DNA from: Neorhizobium galegae bv. officinalis
GTDB taxonomy: Bacteria; Pseudomonadota; Alphaproteobacteria; Rhizobiales; Rhizobiaceae
DNA length: 64,000 nucleotides
Assembly (NCBI GenBank): GCA_000985875.1
Contig: CCRI01000023.1
Location: 20,711 to 84,710, forward strand
Direction of reading: 5' to 3'
The notes beneath the pieces were generated by a model that was given only the letters and a program-made list of their open reading frames with translations, was not told where the DNA came from and made no database searches. The position numbers and the translations under genes were made by a program. Shown here one piece after another: positions 16,726-26,866 of this stretch; the first letter of the stretch is position 1; each line of letters starts with the position of its first letter.

Positions 16726-16962
16726 TTAAGCCTGGGCGGAAATAACCGTCCAGGTCTTGTCCTTGGAGATCGGCGCGCATTCCTCGATGGAAACGACGTC
16801 ACCTACCTTGTACTGGTTGTTCTCGTCATGCGCCTTATACTTCTTGGAACGGCGGACCGTCTTCTGAAGCAGCGGATGCGCGAAGCGGCGCTCGACCCGG
16901 ACAACAACGGTCTTCTCGTTCTTGTCGGAAACTACGACGCCCTGCAGAATGCGTTTCGGCAT
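16726..16962 (-). CDS. rpsQ: 30S ribosomal protein S17
   Basis: 78 residues starting MPKRILQGVVVSDKNEKTVV. The frame is open further upstream, across rpmC in another frame, but only this ATG gives the S17 N-terminus. The OB-fold core VVRVERRFAHPLLQKTVRR binds helices at the base of the 16S body. Eleven bases after rpmC. Confidence 0.97.
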   Translation of the reverse strand: MPKRILQGVVVSDKNEKTVVVRVERRFAHPLLQKTVRRSKKYKAHDENNQYKVGDVVSIEECAPISKDKTWTVISAQA

Positions 16963-16973
16963 ATTATTTTTCC

Positions 16974-17174
16974 TTAGGCCTTGGCTTCTGCCGCCTTCTG
17001 GCGGGCAATGGTTTTCACGCGGGCGATGTCCTTGCGAACTTCGGTGATGCGCGAGGACTTCTCGAGCTGGCCGGTTGCCTTCTGGAAGCGCAGGTTGAAC
17101 TGCTCCTTCTTCAGGTCGGCGAGCTTGTCCTTGAGCTGATCGGCCGTGAGGCCGCGAACGTCTTCGGCTTTCAT
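16974..17174 (-). CDS. rpmC: 50S ribosomal protein L29
   Basis: 66 residues, two helices: MKAEDVRGLTADQLKDKLAD and the RNA-contact SSRITEVRKDIARVKTIARQ. L29 lies at the tunnel exit next to L23, where trigger factor and SRP dock. Between rplP and rpsQ. Confidence 0.98.
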   Translation of the reverse strand: MKAEDVRGLTADQLKDKLADLKKEQFNLRFQKATGQLEKSSRITEVRKDIARVKTIARQKAAEAKA

Positions 17175-17186
17175 GTGCCTTGCTCC

Positions 17187-17600
17187 TTACTCTGCGATGC
17201 GCTGTACGAAGCGCGTCTTGACCGAGAGCTTGGCAGCACCGAGACGAAGCGCCTCGCGGGCGAGCTCCTCGGAAACACCGTCGATCTCGAACATCATGCG
17301 ACCGGGCTTGACCTTGCAAGCCCAGTATTCGACGCCGCCCTTACCCTTACCCATGCGGACTTCGGTGGGCTTTGCGGTGACCGGAACGTCCGGGAACACG
17401 CGGATCCAGACACGGCCGGCGCGCTTCATCGCGCGGGTGATCGCGCGGCGGGCCGCTTCGATCTCGCGGGCGTTGACGCGGTTGGGTTCCTGGGACTTCA
17501 GACCAAATTCACCGAAGGCCAGGTCGAAGCCGCCCTTGGCCACACCCTTGATGCGACCCTTGAACTGCTTGCGGTACTTGGTACGCTTTGGCTGCAACAT
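17187..17600 (-). CDS. rplP: 50S ribosomal protein L16
   Basis: 137 residues. MLQPKRTKYRKQFKGRIKG and RVWIRVFPDVPVTAKPTEVR are hallmark segments. L16 organises the A-site side of the peptidyl transferase region. The Arg at the family's hydroxylation position (PTEVRMGKGKG, near residue 80) is conserved. Confidence 0.98.
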   Translation of the reverse strand: MLQPKRTKYRKQFKGRIKGVAKGGFDLAFGEFGLKSQEPNRVNAREIEAARRAITRAMKRAGRVWIRVFPDVPVTAKPTEVRMGKGKGGVEYWACKVKPGRMMFEIDGVSEELAREALRLGAAKLSVKTRFVQRIAE

Positions 17601-17638
17601 TTTCTTACTTCTCCGAGCTTATCTTTCGCCAGCGTTGA

Positions 17639-18379
17639 TCAAGCGTTTTCGCGGCGGCGATCGCCACGGTCACCACGATCGCCGCGTTCGCGGCTTGCGG
17701 GACCCTGTGCATCGCCTTCCATGGCGCGACGTTCAGAAGCCATCGGATCGTGCTCAAGGATTTCGCCCTTGAAGATCCAGACCTTGATGCCGCAGATGCC
17801 GAATGCGGTTTCGGCTTCCGCCGTACCGTAGTCGATGTCTGCACGCAGCGTGTGAAGCGGAACGCGACCTTCGCGGTACCATTCGGTACGGGCGATTTCA
17901 GCACCGCCGAGACGGCCGGCGCAGGTGATCTTGATGCCTTCGGCACCGAGACGCATGGCCGACTGAACGGCACGCTTCATCGCACGGCGGAAGGCCACGC
18001 GACGCTCGAGCTGCTGGGCGATCGACTGGGCGACGAGCGTCGAGTCGATTTCCGGCTTGCGCACTTCAACGATGTTGAGATGCGTTTCCGAATTGGTCAT
18101 CGTCGCGATCTTCTTGCGAAGCTTCTCGATGTCAGCGCCCTTCTTGCCGATGATCAGGCCCGGGCGAGCCGAGTGGATCGTGACGCGGCACTTCTTGTGC
18201 GGACGCTCGATGACCACCTTGGCGATACCGGCCTGCTTCAGCTCCTGCATCAGGTAGGCGCGGATCTTCAGGTCCTCATGGAGGAGCTGACCGTATTCCG
18301 CGTTGTCGGCGAACCAACGGCTGTCCCAGGTGCGGTTAATGCCGAGGCGGAAACCGATCGGATTAATTTTCTGGCCCAT
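17639..18379 (-). CDS. rpsC: 30S ribosomal protein S3
   Basis: 246 residues: KH domain in the first half (SARPGLIIGKKGADIEKL with the GxxG loop) and a C-terminal domain with GRLGGAEIARTEWYREGRVP. S3 forms the mRNA entry gate with S4 and S5. A rhizobial-type Arg/Asp/Gly tail (DRGDRGDRRREN) extends the C-terminus. The ATG shares one base with the rplV stop (TAATG). Confidence 0.98.
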   Translation of the reverse strand: MGQKINPIGFRLGINRTWDSRWFADNAEYGQLLHEDLKIRAYLMQELKQAGIAKVVIERPHKKCRVTIHSARPGLIIGKKGADIEKLRKKIATMTNSETHLNIVEVRKPEIDSTLVAQSIAQQLERRVAFRRAMKRAVQSAMRLGAEGIKITCAGRLGGAEIARTEWYREGRVPLHTLRADIDYGTAEAETAFGICGIKVWIFKGEILEHDPMASERRAMEGDAQGPASRERGDRGDRGDRRRENA

Positions 18380-18768
18380 TATGCAGCCTCCCCTTTTTCC
18401 TCGACTTCGCGGACGACGATCGTCAGATGCGAGAAAGGCTTCTCGATCCGCGATGCACGGCCGCGGCCGCGAGCGTGGAAGCGCTTCATCACGATCGACT
18501 TGCCTACATAGGCTTCCGAAACGATCAACGCGTCGACGTCGAGGTCATGGTTGTTTTCGGCATTGGCGATTGCAGACTCGAGGGTCTTCTTCACCGTGCC
18601 GGCGATGCGCTTGCGCGAGAATTCAAGTTCCGCAAGCGCGCGTTCGACCTTCTTGCCGCGGATCATGGCGGCAACGAGGTTCAGCTTCTGGGGGCTGACG
18701 CGGAGCGTGCGCGCAACTGCCTGCGCCTCGTTATCCTTCAGCCGGCGTTCGGTCTTAGCCTTCGCCAT
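18379..18768 (-). CDS. rplV: 50S ribosomal protein L22
   Basis: 129 residues. LRVSPQKLNLVAAMIRGKKV opens the globular domain, and the beta-hairpin that lines the exit tunnel ends in MKRFHARGRGRASRI. The macrolide-contact loop is intact. TAATG overlap with rpsC; 2 bases after rpsS. Confidence 0.98.
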   Translation of the reverse strand: MAKAKTERRLKDNEAQAVARTLRVSPQKLNLVAAMIRGKKVERALAELEFSRKRIAGTVKKTLESAIANAENNHDLDVDALIVSEAYVGKSIVMKRFHARGRGRASRIEKPFSHLTIVVREVEEKGEAA

Positions 18769-18770
18769 GA

Positions 18771-19049
18771 TTACTTCCTCTTCGCCTTCTTGTCCGCGCC
18801 GTGACCGTAATAGGTACGGGTGGGAGCGAATTCACCGAACTTGTGTCCGACCATGTCTTCGTTGACGCTGACCGGAATGTGCTTGCTGCCGTTGTAGACG
18901 CCGAACGTCAGACCAACGAACTGCGGCAGGATGGTGGACCGACGGGTCCACATCTTGATTACTTCACTCCGTCCGCCTTCGCGCACCTTCTCAGCCTTCT
19001 TGAGAAGATAGCCGTCAACAAACGGACCTTTCCATACTGAACGAGCCAT
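18771..19049 (-). CDS. rpsS: 30S ribosomal protein S19
   Basis: 92 residues, standard length. MARSVWKGPFVDGYLLKKAE and FVGLTFGVYNGSKHIPV plus MVGHKFGEFAPTRTYYGHG mark S19, which pairs with S13 in the head of the small subunit and contacts A-site tRNA. Confidence 0.98.
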   Translation of the reverse strand: MARSVWKGPFVDGYLLKKAEKVREGGRSEVIKMWTRRSTILPQFVGLTFGVYNGSKHIPVSVNEDMVGHKFGEFAPTRTYYGHGADKKAKRK

Positions 19050-19064
19050 TAGTGACTTCCTCTC

Positions 19065-19901
19065 TTACTTCTTGCGCTGGTGGCGCGAACGCATGATGAA
19101 CTTGTCCGTGGACTTGTTCGAACGTGTGCGCTTGCCCTTGGTCGGCTTGCCCCAGGGGCTGACCGGATGACGGCCACCCGAGGTGCGGCCTTCACCACCG
19201 CCGTGCGGATGGTCGACCGGGTTCATGACGACGCCGCGGTTATGCGGACGCTTGCCGCGCCAGACGGTACGACCGGCCTTGCCGTCGTTGATGTTGCCGT
19301 GATCCGGGTTGGAAACCGCACCGATCGAAGCCAGGCAGGAGCCCGGTACGAGGCGCTGTTCGCCGGAGTTCAGGCGCAGGATCGCCATGCCGGCATCGCG
19401 GCCGACGAGCTGAACGTAGGTGCCTGCGGAGCGAGCCATCTGGCCACCCTTGCCCGGCTTCATTTCGACGTTGTGAACGATCGAGCCGACCGGGATGTAC
19501 TGCAGCGGCATGGTGTTGCCGGGCTTTACGTCGACGGCCTTTTCGGACGCGATCACCTTGTCGCCGGCAGCAAGACGCTGCGGAGCCAGGATGTAGGCCT
19601 GCTCACCGTCGGTATAGGTGACGAGAGCGATGAAGGCCGTACGGTTCGGGTCGTATTCCAGACGCTCGACCGTACCTTCGACGTCGAACTTGCGACGCTT
19701 GAAGTCGATCAGGCGATAGGTCCGCTTGTGACCGCCGCCGATGAAGCGGGCGGTGATGCGGCCGTAGTTGTTGCGGCCGCCGCTCTTGGAGAGACCCTCG
19801 GTGAGCTTCTTGACGGGCTTACCCTTCCAGAGGCCGGACCGGTCGACGATGACCAGCTGACGCTGGCTCGGGGTCGTCGGGTTGTAGCTTTTCAATGCCA
19901 T
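19065..19901 (-). CDS. rplB: 50S ribosomal protein L2
   Basis: 278 residues. OB and SH3-like RNA-binding domains are followed by the C-terminal signature VMNPVDHPHGGGEGR, containing the His important for peptidyl transferase assembly. MALKSYNPTTPSQRQLVIVD is the start. One of the largest and most conserved subunit proteins. Confidence 0.99.
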   Translation of the reverse strand: MALKSYNPTTPSQRQLVIVDRSGLWKGKPVKKLTEGLSKSGGRNNYGRITARFIGGGHKRTYRLIDFKRRKFDVEGTVERLEYDPNRTAFIALVTYTDGEQAYILAPQRLAAGDKVIASEKAVDVKPGNTMPLQYIPVGSIVHNVEMKPGKGGQMARSAGTYVQLVGRDAGMAILRLNSGEQRLVPGSCLASIGAVSNPDHGNINDGKAGRTVWRGKRPHNRGVVMNPVDHPHGGGEGRTSGGRHPVSPWGKPTKGKRTRSNKSTDKFIMRSRHQRKK

Positions 19902-19912
19902 TATCTTATACC

Positions 19913-20206
19913 TCAGAGACCGGTGGAGACGTCGATCGTCTGACCTTCGGCCAGGGTGACGACAGCCTTCTTGACGTCCTTCTGCTTGCCGATGAAGCCA
20001 CGGAACCGCTTTACCTTGCCTTTGCGGACAAGCGTGTTGACGGCCGTGACCTTCACACCGAACAGCGCCTCTACGGCAGCCTTGATTTCCGGCTTGGAAG
20101 CAGTCTTGGCAACGTTGAAGACGACCTGGTTCTGTTCGGATACCAGCGTCGACTTTTCGGTGATCGAGGGAGATACGATCACATCATAGTGGCGGATGTC
20201 GGTCAC
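19913..20206 (-). CDS. rplW: 50S ribosomal protein L23
   Basis: 97 residues. SPSITEKSTLVSEQNQVVF and VEALFGVKVTAVNTL are the L23 fold; L23 is the main docking site for trigger factor at the tunnel exit. Its ATG overlaps the rplD stop by 4 bases. Confidence 0.98.
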   Translation of the reverse strand: MTDIRHYDVIVSPSITEKSTLVSEQNQVVFNVAKTASKPEIKAAVEALFGVKVTAVNTLVRKGKVKRFRGFIGKQKDVKKAVVTLAEGQTIDVSTGL

Positions 20207-20823
20207 TTGAAACGCTCCTCTAGAGCTTCCACCGCGGCCTTGGAAAGCACCAGCTTGCCGCGACGCAGGATGTCGTAAACATTGATGCCCTGAACCGGCA
20301 GAACATCGACGTTCGGGATGTTCTGGGCTGCGAGCTTGAAGTTGCTGTCGAGCTCAACGCCGCCGATGAACAACACGTTGGTGAGGCCGAGCGAAGCGAA
20401 GGAACCGGCAAGCGCCTTGGTCTTTGCTTCGGCGGCAACCAGGTTGTCGACGATGATGATGTCTTCAGCCTTCATCTTTGCAGAGAGGGCGTGACGGAGG
20501 GCCAGCGCGCGAACCTTCTTGGGAAGGTCATGCTCGTGGCTGCGAACGACCGGGCCGTGAGCCTTGCCGCCGCCGCGGAACTGCGGAGCGCGAGCCGAAT
20601 GGTGACGAGCGCGGCCCGTACCCTTCTGCTTGTACATCTTGGCGCCGGTGCGGGAGACTTCAGCACGACCCTTGGTCTTGTGCGTGCCCTGCTGCTTCTT
20701 GGCGAGCTGCCAACGAACCATGCGGGCCAGAATGTCTTCGCGGGGATCGAGGCCGAAAATCTCGTCCGACAGGGCTACCTTGCCGGCGTCTTTTCCCTCG
20801 AGGGTCTTGACGTTAAATTCCAT
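20203..20823 (-). CDS. rplD: 50S ribosomal protein L4
   Basis: 206 residues from MEFNVKTLEGKDAGKVAL; the in-frame extension up to 20904 overlaps rplC and is rejected. The tunnel-lining loop is QKGTGRARHHSARAPQFRGG (about 60-80). In E. coli L4 represses the S10 operon by binding its leader, which is why the rpsJ leader structures in this window are worth checking. Confidence 0.98.
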   Translation of the reverse strand: MEFNVKTLEGKDAGKVALSDEIFGLDPREDILARMVRWQLAKKQQGTHKTKGRAEVSRTGAKMYKQKGTGRARHHSARAPQFRGGGKAHGPVVRSHEHDLPKKVRALALRHALSAKMKAEDIIIVDNLVAAEAKTKALAGSFASLGLTNVLFIGGVELDSNFKLAAQNIPNVDVLPVQGINVYDILRRGKLVLSKAAVEALEERFK

Positions 20824-20836
20824 GTGCTTGGCTCCC

Positions 20837-21478
20837 TTACTTCGCGGCCGACTTGACGGCATCGCGAACGACGATCCAAGCGCCCTTGGAGCCGGGAACG
20901 GCACCCTTGACGAGGATCAGGCCACGGTTCTCGTCGGTGGAAACGACTTCGAGGTTCTGGGTGGTGATACGCGTCTGGCCCATGTGACCAGCCATGCGCT
21001 TGCCCTTCCAGACCTTGCCCGGATCCTGGTTGTTACCAGTCGAACCATGCGAACGGTGCGAAACGGACACACCGTGCGTGGCGCGGAGACCACCGAAGTT
21101 GTGGCGCTTCATGGCGCCGGCGAAACCCTTACCGATCGAGGTACCGGTGACGTCCACCAGCTGACCCGCCGTAAAGTGACCTGCCGTCAGCTCGGTGCCG
21201 ACGTCGATCAGATTGTCTTCGGAAACGCGAAACTCGACGAGCTTCGCCTTCGGCTCGACTTCGGCAACGGCGAAATGGCCGCGCAGCGCCTTGGTCGTGT
21301 TCTTCACCTTGGCGGTGCCGGCACCCAGCTGAACGGCAGTGTAGCCGTTCTTGTCTACGGTGCGCTGAGCCACGACCTGGCAGTTTTCCAACCGCAATAC
21401 GGTTACAGGGACATGCTCGCCTGCGTCGTTGTAGACGCGCGTCATTCCCACCTTCTGTGCAATTACACCTGAACGCAT
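20837..21478 (-). CDS. rplC: 50S ribosomal protein L3
   Basis: 213 residues from MRSGVIAQKVGMTRVYNDAG. The long extension reaching the peptidyl transferase centre includes RHNFGGLRATHGVSVSHRSH, with the Gln-methylation neighbourhood (GSTGNNQDPGKVWKGKRM) conserved. Six upstream in-frame codons are not used. 37 bases after rpsJ. Confidence 0.98.
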   Translation of the reverse strand: MRSGVIAQKVGMTRVYNDAGEHVPVTVLRLENCQVVAQRTVDKNGYTAVQLGAGTAKVKNTTKALRGHFAVAEVEPKAKLVEFRVSEDNLIDVGTELTAGHFTAGQLVDVTGTSIGKGFAGAMKRHNFGGLRATHGVSVSHRSHGSTGNNQDPGKVWKGKRMAGHMGQTRITTQNLEVVSTDENRGLILVKGAVPGSKGAWIVVRDAVKSAAK

Positions 21479-21515
21479 CGGTTCAATCCTTCTCACTCAG
21501 CCCGAGACAAAAGTC

Positions 21516-21824
21516 TCAGAGCTTGATCTCAACATCGACACCAGCGGCGAGGTCGAGCTTCATCAGCGCGTCCACCGTCTGCGGTGTCGGGTCAACGATA
21601 TCGAGAAGGCGCTTGTGCGTGCGCATCTCGAACTGCTCGCGGCTCTTCTTGTCGATGTGGGGGGACCGGTTTACCGTAAACTTCTCGATGCGGGTCGGAA
21701 GCGGAACGGGGCCCCGGACGCTTGCGCCGGTGCGCTTCGCCGTCGACACGATCTCGCGCGTCGACGCGTCGAGAATGCGGTGATCGAACGCCTTCAGGCG
21801 AATGCGGATATTTTGGCCGTTCAT
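21516..21824 (-). CDS. rpsJ: 30S ribosomal protein S10 (NusE)
   Basis: 102 residues, standard. MNGQNIRIRLKAFDHRILDA and GPVPLPTRIEKFTVNRSPHI are characteristic. Besides its place in the 30S head, S10 is NusE and pairs with NusB and with NusG (encoded at 38859). First gene of the S10 segment, 262 bases after tuf1; that gap holds several stems. Confidence 0.98.
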   Translation of the reverse strand: MNGQNIRIRLKAFDHRILDASTREIVSTAKRTGASVRGPVPLPTRIEKFTVNRSPHIDKKSREQFEMRTHKRLLDIVDPTPQTVDALMKLDLAAGVDVEIKL

Positions 21825-21854
21825 TCGACGTTATCCTTGTTGTCTGTTTATCCA

Positions 21855-21881
21855 CGTGCCAACCCAATAGGGCACGGGTTG
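21855..21881 (-). promoter_or_regulatory. mutually exclusive stems in the rpsJ leader
   Basis: Two 6-bp stems overlap: cgtgcc (21855-21860) with ggcacg (21871-21876), and caaccc (21860-21865) with gggttg (21876-21881). Only one can form fully, giving a possible switch 31 bases before the rpsJ ATG. Read by eye only. Confidence 0.35.
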
Positions 21882-21920
21882 TTCTCTTACCTTAAGGCGG
21901 ACCACCGGTTTCAAAGATCG

Positions 21921-21949
21921 AAGGGGACACCGAAATACGGCGTCCCTTT
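21921..21949 (-). terminator. hairpin between tuf1 and rpsJ
   Basis: Arms aaggggacaccg and cggcgtcccttt pair with one mismatch around a 5-base loop. On the minus strand it is followed by CGATCTTTG. It may end the str transcript or act as an S10 attenuator. Confidence 0.45.
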
Positions 21950-22054
21950 CCAGTCTTCGGGCCTTTGGCCCACCTTGTTTGTTCCTTGCCCGCCTCGAAC
22001 CCGAAGCAGACGGCAAATCACGCTCGCGCGCCATTTGCTACATTTTTGTGTCAT

Positions 22055-22080
22055 ACGCAAGCGGCCAGGGCCGCTTGCGT
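22055..22080 (-). terminator. 12-bp hairpin after tuf1
   Basis: Perfect 12-base arms acgcaagcggcc and ggccgcttgcgt, separated by 2 bases, beginning 7 bases after the tuf1 stop. No T-run follows on the minus strand, so it could be an mRNA 3'-end stabiliser rather than a terminator. Confidence 0.5.
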
Positions 22081-22086
22081 TAAAAC

Positions 22087-23262
<1,176 letters not shown>

Positions 23263-23328
23263 TTCCGGCTTCTCCGTTCTTATCCCCGTCAGGGGTTATT
23301 CTCTAATTGATTGGGCGGGTTACCCCGG

Positions 23329-25428
23329 TCACTTCTGACCGGAGTACTTAGCCTGGATTTCGTTTGCGACGTTGGTCGGAACCGGTGCGTAGTGATCGAA
23401 GGTCATCGAATACTGCGCGCGGCCCTGGGACATGGAGCGCAGGTTGTCGACGTACTTGAACATGTTCGCGAGCGGCACGTGGGCGTTGATCACGACGGCG
23501 ATGCCGCGCGATTCCTGGCCCTGGATCTGGCCGCGACGGGAGTTCAGGTCGCCGATGACGTCACCGACGTAATCTTCCGGCGTGACGACTTCGACCTTCA
23601 TCATCGGCTCGAGGAGCTGGGCACCGGCCTTCTTGGCTGCTTCACGGAAGCAGGCGCGGGAGGCGATTTCGAATGCCAGAACCGAGGAGTCGACGTCGTG
23701 GAAGGCGCCATCGATGAGGGTCGCCTTGACGCCCAGCATCGGGAAGCCAGCCAGCGGACCGGAAGACAGAACGCTTTCGATGCCCTTCTGGACGCCCGGG
23801 ATGTATTCCTTCGGAACAGCACCGCCGACGATCTTGGATTCGAACTTGAAGTCGTCGCCATCCGGGTTCGGTTCGAAGACGATCTTGACGCGCGCGAACT
23901 GGCCGGTACCACCGGACTGCTTCTTGTGCGTGTAGTCTTCTTCGTGCTTGCGCGTGATGGTTTCGCGGTAAGCAACCTGCGGAGCACCAACGGTGGCTTC
24001 GACCTTGAACTCGCGACGCATGCGGTCGACGAGAATGTCGAGGTGAAGTTCACCCATGCCGGCGATGATCGTCTGGCCGGATTCCTCGTCTGTCTTGACG
24101 CGGAAGGACGGGTCTTCGGCAGCCAGGCGGTTGAGCGCGAGGCCCATCTTTTCCTGGTCGCCCTTGGACTTCGGCTCGATGGCGATCTGGATGACCGGCT
24201 CGGGGAATTCCATGCGCTCGAGGATGACCGGCTTCAGCGGATCGCAGAGCGTGTCGCCCGTGGTGGTTTCCTTGAGGCCTGCGAGAGCGACGATGTCGCC
24301 GGCGAAGGCTTCTTCGATGTCTTCACGGGAGTTCGAGTGCATCTGCAGCATACGGCCGACGCGCTCGCGCTTTTCCTTGACCGTGTTCAACAGAGCGGCG
24401 CCCTTTTCGAGCTTGCCCGAGTAGATACGGCAGAAGGTGAGCGAACCGACGAAGGGGTCGTTCATGATCTTGAAAGCGAGCATCGAGAGAGGCTCGTTGT
24501 CATCGGCATGACGGTCGATTTCGGCTTCGGTCTTGACGTCGATGCCCTTGATCGCCGGAATGTCTGCCGGGGACGGCAGGAATTCGACAACGGCGTCGAG
24601 GAGCGGCTGAACGCCCTTGTTCTTGAAGGCGGAACCGCAGAACATCGGGAAGAACTTGACGTCGATGGTGCCGCGACGGATGAGCGCACGGATCTTATCG
24701 TTGTCCGGCATGACGCCGTTCAGATAGTTTTCCATGGCTTCTTCGTCGATGTCGACGATGGTCTCGATCATCTTTTCGCGGAACTCTTCAGCGCGTTCCT
24801 TGAGGTCTTCCGGGATTTCGACGACGTCCCACTGGGCGCCGAGCGACTCGTCGCGCCAGACGAGAGCGTTCATCTCGATCAGATCGACGATGCCCTTGAA
24901 CTCGGTTTCAGCACCGATCGGCAGCTGGCAGACAACCGCGGTCGCGCCGAGGCGCGTCTTGATCATCTCGACCGAGCGATAGAAATCGGCGCCGGTCTTG
25001 TCCATCTTGTTGCAGAAGATCAGGCGCGGAACGTTGTACTTGTCGGCCTGGCGCCAGACGGTTTCCGTCTGCGGCTCAACGCCGGCATTGGCGTCGAGAA
25101 GAGCGACAGCACCGTCGAGCACGCGCAGCGAACGTTCGACTTCGATGGTGAAGTCGACGTGGCCGGGGGTGTCGATGATGTTGAAGCGGCGCATCTTGCC
25201 GTCGCGACCCTTCCAGAAGGTCGTGGTCGCAGCGGAGGTGATCGTGATGCCACGCTCCTGCTCCTGCTCCATCCAGTCCATCGTGGCTGCGCCGTCGTGA
25301 ACTTCGCCGATCTTGTGCGACTTGCCGGTGTAATAAAGGATACGCTCGGTGGTCGTGGTCTTGCCGGCGTCGATATGCGCCATGATACCGAAATTGCGGT
25401 AGTCTTCGATTTTATATTCGCGAGCCAT
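23329..25428 (-). CDS. fusA: elongation factor G
   Basis: 699 residues. GTPase domain with AHIDAGKTTTTERIL (P-loop), DTPGHVDF and NKMDKTGAD; domains II-V follow, with the domain IV tip region GGTGQFARVKI that enters the decoding centre. Drives translocation and, with RRF, ribosome recycling. In the str group, 66 bases before tuf1 and 33 after rpsG. Confidence 0.99.
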   Translation of the reverse strand: MAREYKIEDYRNFGIMAHIDAGKTTTTERILYYTGKSHKIGEVHDGAATMDWMEQEQERGITITSAATTTFWKGRDGKMRRFNIIDTPGHVDFTIEVERSLRVLDGAVALLDANAGVEPQTETVWRQADKYNVPRLIFCNKMDKTGADFYRSVEMIKTRLGATAVVCQLPIGAETEFKGIVDLIEMNALVWRDESLGAQWDVVEIPEDLKERAEEFREKMIETIVDIDEEAMENYLNGVMPDNDKIRALIRRGTIDVKFFPMFCGSAFKNKGVQPLLDAVVEFLPSPADIPAIKGIDVKTEAEIDRHADDNEPLSMLAFKIMNDPFVGSLTFCRIYSGKLEKGAALLNTVKEKRERVGRMLQMHSNSREDIEEAFAGDIVALAGLKETTTGDTLCDPLKPVILERMEFPEPVIQIAIEPKSKGDQEKMGLALNRLAAEDPSFRVKTDEESGQTIIAGMGELHLDILVDRMRREFKVEATVGAPQVAYRETITRKHEEDYTHKKQSGGTGQFARVKIVFEPNPDGDDFKFESKIVGGAVPKEYIPGVQKGIESVLSSGPLAGFPMLGVKATLIDGAFHDVDSSVLAFEIASRACFREAAKKAGAQLLEPMMKVEVVTPEDYVGDVIGDLNSRRGQIQGQESRGIAVVINAHVPLANMFKYVDNLRSMSQGRAQYSMTFDHYAPVPTNVANEIQAKYSGQK

Positions 25429-25461
25429 AGGACTGCCTTTCGAAATTCGATCGGGTGAAGA

Positions 25462-25932
25462 TTACCAACGGTAATGCGAGAATGCGCGGTTGGCGTCGGC
25501 CATCTTGTGCGTGTCTTCACGCTTCTTGACGGCGCTGCCACGGTTGTTTGCAGCATCCATAAGTTCACCGGAAAGGCGATCGACCATCGTCGTTTCGTTG
25601 CGCTTGCGGGCAGCAGCGATCACCCAACGGATCGCGAGAGCCTGACGGCGCTCGGGACGAACGTCGACCGGAACCTGGTAGGTCGCACCACCAACGCGGC
25701 GCGAACGAACTTCGACATGCGGCGCGACATTGTCGAGCGCCGAATGGAAGATACCCAGCGGGTCGGCCTTGGCCTTGCCCTGCACGACGTCGAACGCGCC
25801 GTAAACGATGTTTTCAGCTACGGACTTCTTGCCGTGGAGCATGATCGCATTCATGAACTTCGTGACGACCAGATCGCCGAACTTCGGGTCCGGATTGATC
25901 TCACGCTTCTCTGCACTATGGCGTCGGGACAT
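25462..25932 (-). CDS. rpsG: 30S ribosomal protein S7
   Basis: 156 residues. MSRRHSAEKREINPDPKFGD and RRVGGATYQVPVDVRPERRQ mark S7, the primary binder of the 16S 3' major domain, near the E site. In E. coli S7 represses the str operon by binding between rpsL and rpsG; here that gap is 78 bases. Confidence 0.98.
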   Translation of the reverse strand: MSRRHSAEKREINPDPKFGDLVVTKFMNAIMLHGKKSVAENIVYGAFDVVQGKAKADPLGIFHSALDNVAPHVEVRSRRVGGATYQVPVDVRPERRQALAIRWVIAAARKRNETTMVDRLSGELMDAANNRGSAVKKREDTHKMADANRAFSHYRW

Positions 25933-26010
25933 ACTTCTCGTCTCTCAATTGTTGCGGGCGCTTTACCACGCGGAGAACCTCGCGCAGCGCCGGATAATCA
26001 GAATGCCGAA

Positions 26011-26382
26011 TTACTTCGGACGCTTCGCACCGTACTTGGAACGGCGCTGCTTGCGGTTCTTGACGCCCTGGGTGTCGAGAACGCCGCGGATGATGTGGTA
26101 ACGAACGCCCGGCAAGTCCTTGACGCGGCCGCCGCGGATCATCACGACGGAGTGTTCCTGCAGGTTGTGGCCTTCACCCGGGATATAGCCGATGACTTCG
26201 AAGCCGTTGGTCAGGCGGATCTTGGCAACCTTACGCAGAGCCGAGTTCGGCTTCTTCGGGGTCGTCGTGTAAACGCGGGTGCAAACGCCGCGCTTCTGGG
26301 GGTTTTCCTGCAGAGCAGGAACCTTGTTACGCTTTACGTTCGCCTGGCGAGGCTTGCGGATCAGCTGGTTTACGGTAGGCAT
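26011..26382 (-). CDS. rpsL: 30S ribosomal protein S12
   Basis: 123 residues. The decoding-centre loops TTTPKKPNSALRKVAKIRL and GGRVKDLPGVRYHIIRG are present with the usual lysines, so the allele looks streptomycin-sensitive by inference. First gene of the minus-strand supercluster that continues 19 kb to rplQ. Confidence 0.98.
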   Translation of the reverse strand: MPTVNQLIRKPRQANVKRNKVPALQENPQKRGVCTRVYTTTPKKPNSALRKVAKIRLTNGFEVIGYIPGEGHNLQEHSVVMIRGGRVKDLPGVRYHIIRGVLDTQGVKNRKQRRSKYGAKRPK

Positions 26383-26866
26383 TCAACCATCCCTTACGTT
26401 TTTCTCAGTACCCTTTCGGGCCGATCTGATGCCGTTTCCGGCGGCGGCACACACATTTCCTCATGCGCAAAACGTGGCCCGATCCGCTTTTCGGATGGAC
26501 CACAGAAAGCAGAGGACGCATTCCTCATGCGTCGTGCGTGCAGCATTCGTGTCTTCAACGTGCGTATGGAACCGTGTCTGAGGCGTACTCCGGAACGAGT
26601 CGTTCCGAACGGGCAAGCCTCACATCGCTTCCGATGCGGGGCGTTTACTGTTTTCCCCCCTGCCCGTCAAGACCAAATCCTAAATTATTGCCCCAAACCC
26701 TTGGTTTCGGGGCCAAACGGAGGGTTTGGAGACGGGCCTTGGAGAAATATGAGATGCCCTCGCGGATAATGTTTGGGAATCGCCGCTGATCGCACTAAAG
26801 AGTGCGGGAACCTTCCGTTCCGCCTCGTCTTCGGACGATACCAGGGAATCGCTCGCGGAGATGACC
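26383..26866. other. divergent intergenic region rpsL / orphan gene
   Basis: 484 bases without a credible gene. It contains the likely rpsL promoter (26642-26670) and hence a leader of about 250 bases for the str operon. Short stems are visible (gatccg-cttttc-ggat near 26480, ggaac-gagtc-gttcc near 26592), but none is convincing as a known riboregulator. Confidence 0.5.
26642..26670 (-). promoter_or_regulatory. sigma-70 promoter for the str operon
   Basis: Minus strand: TTGACG at 26665-26670, a 17-base spacer, TAAACG at 26642-26647. The -35 is preceded by C (CTTGAC), as in the rhizobial housekeeping consensus. The start of rpsL is about 260 bases downstream. Confidence 0.45.

Noticed and set aside
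23311..25458. 715-codon open frame antisense to fusA
   Set aside because: Shadow of a highly expressed gene; no independent support.
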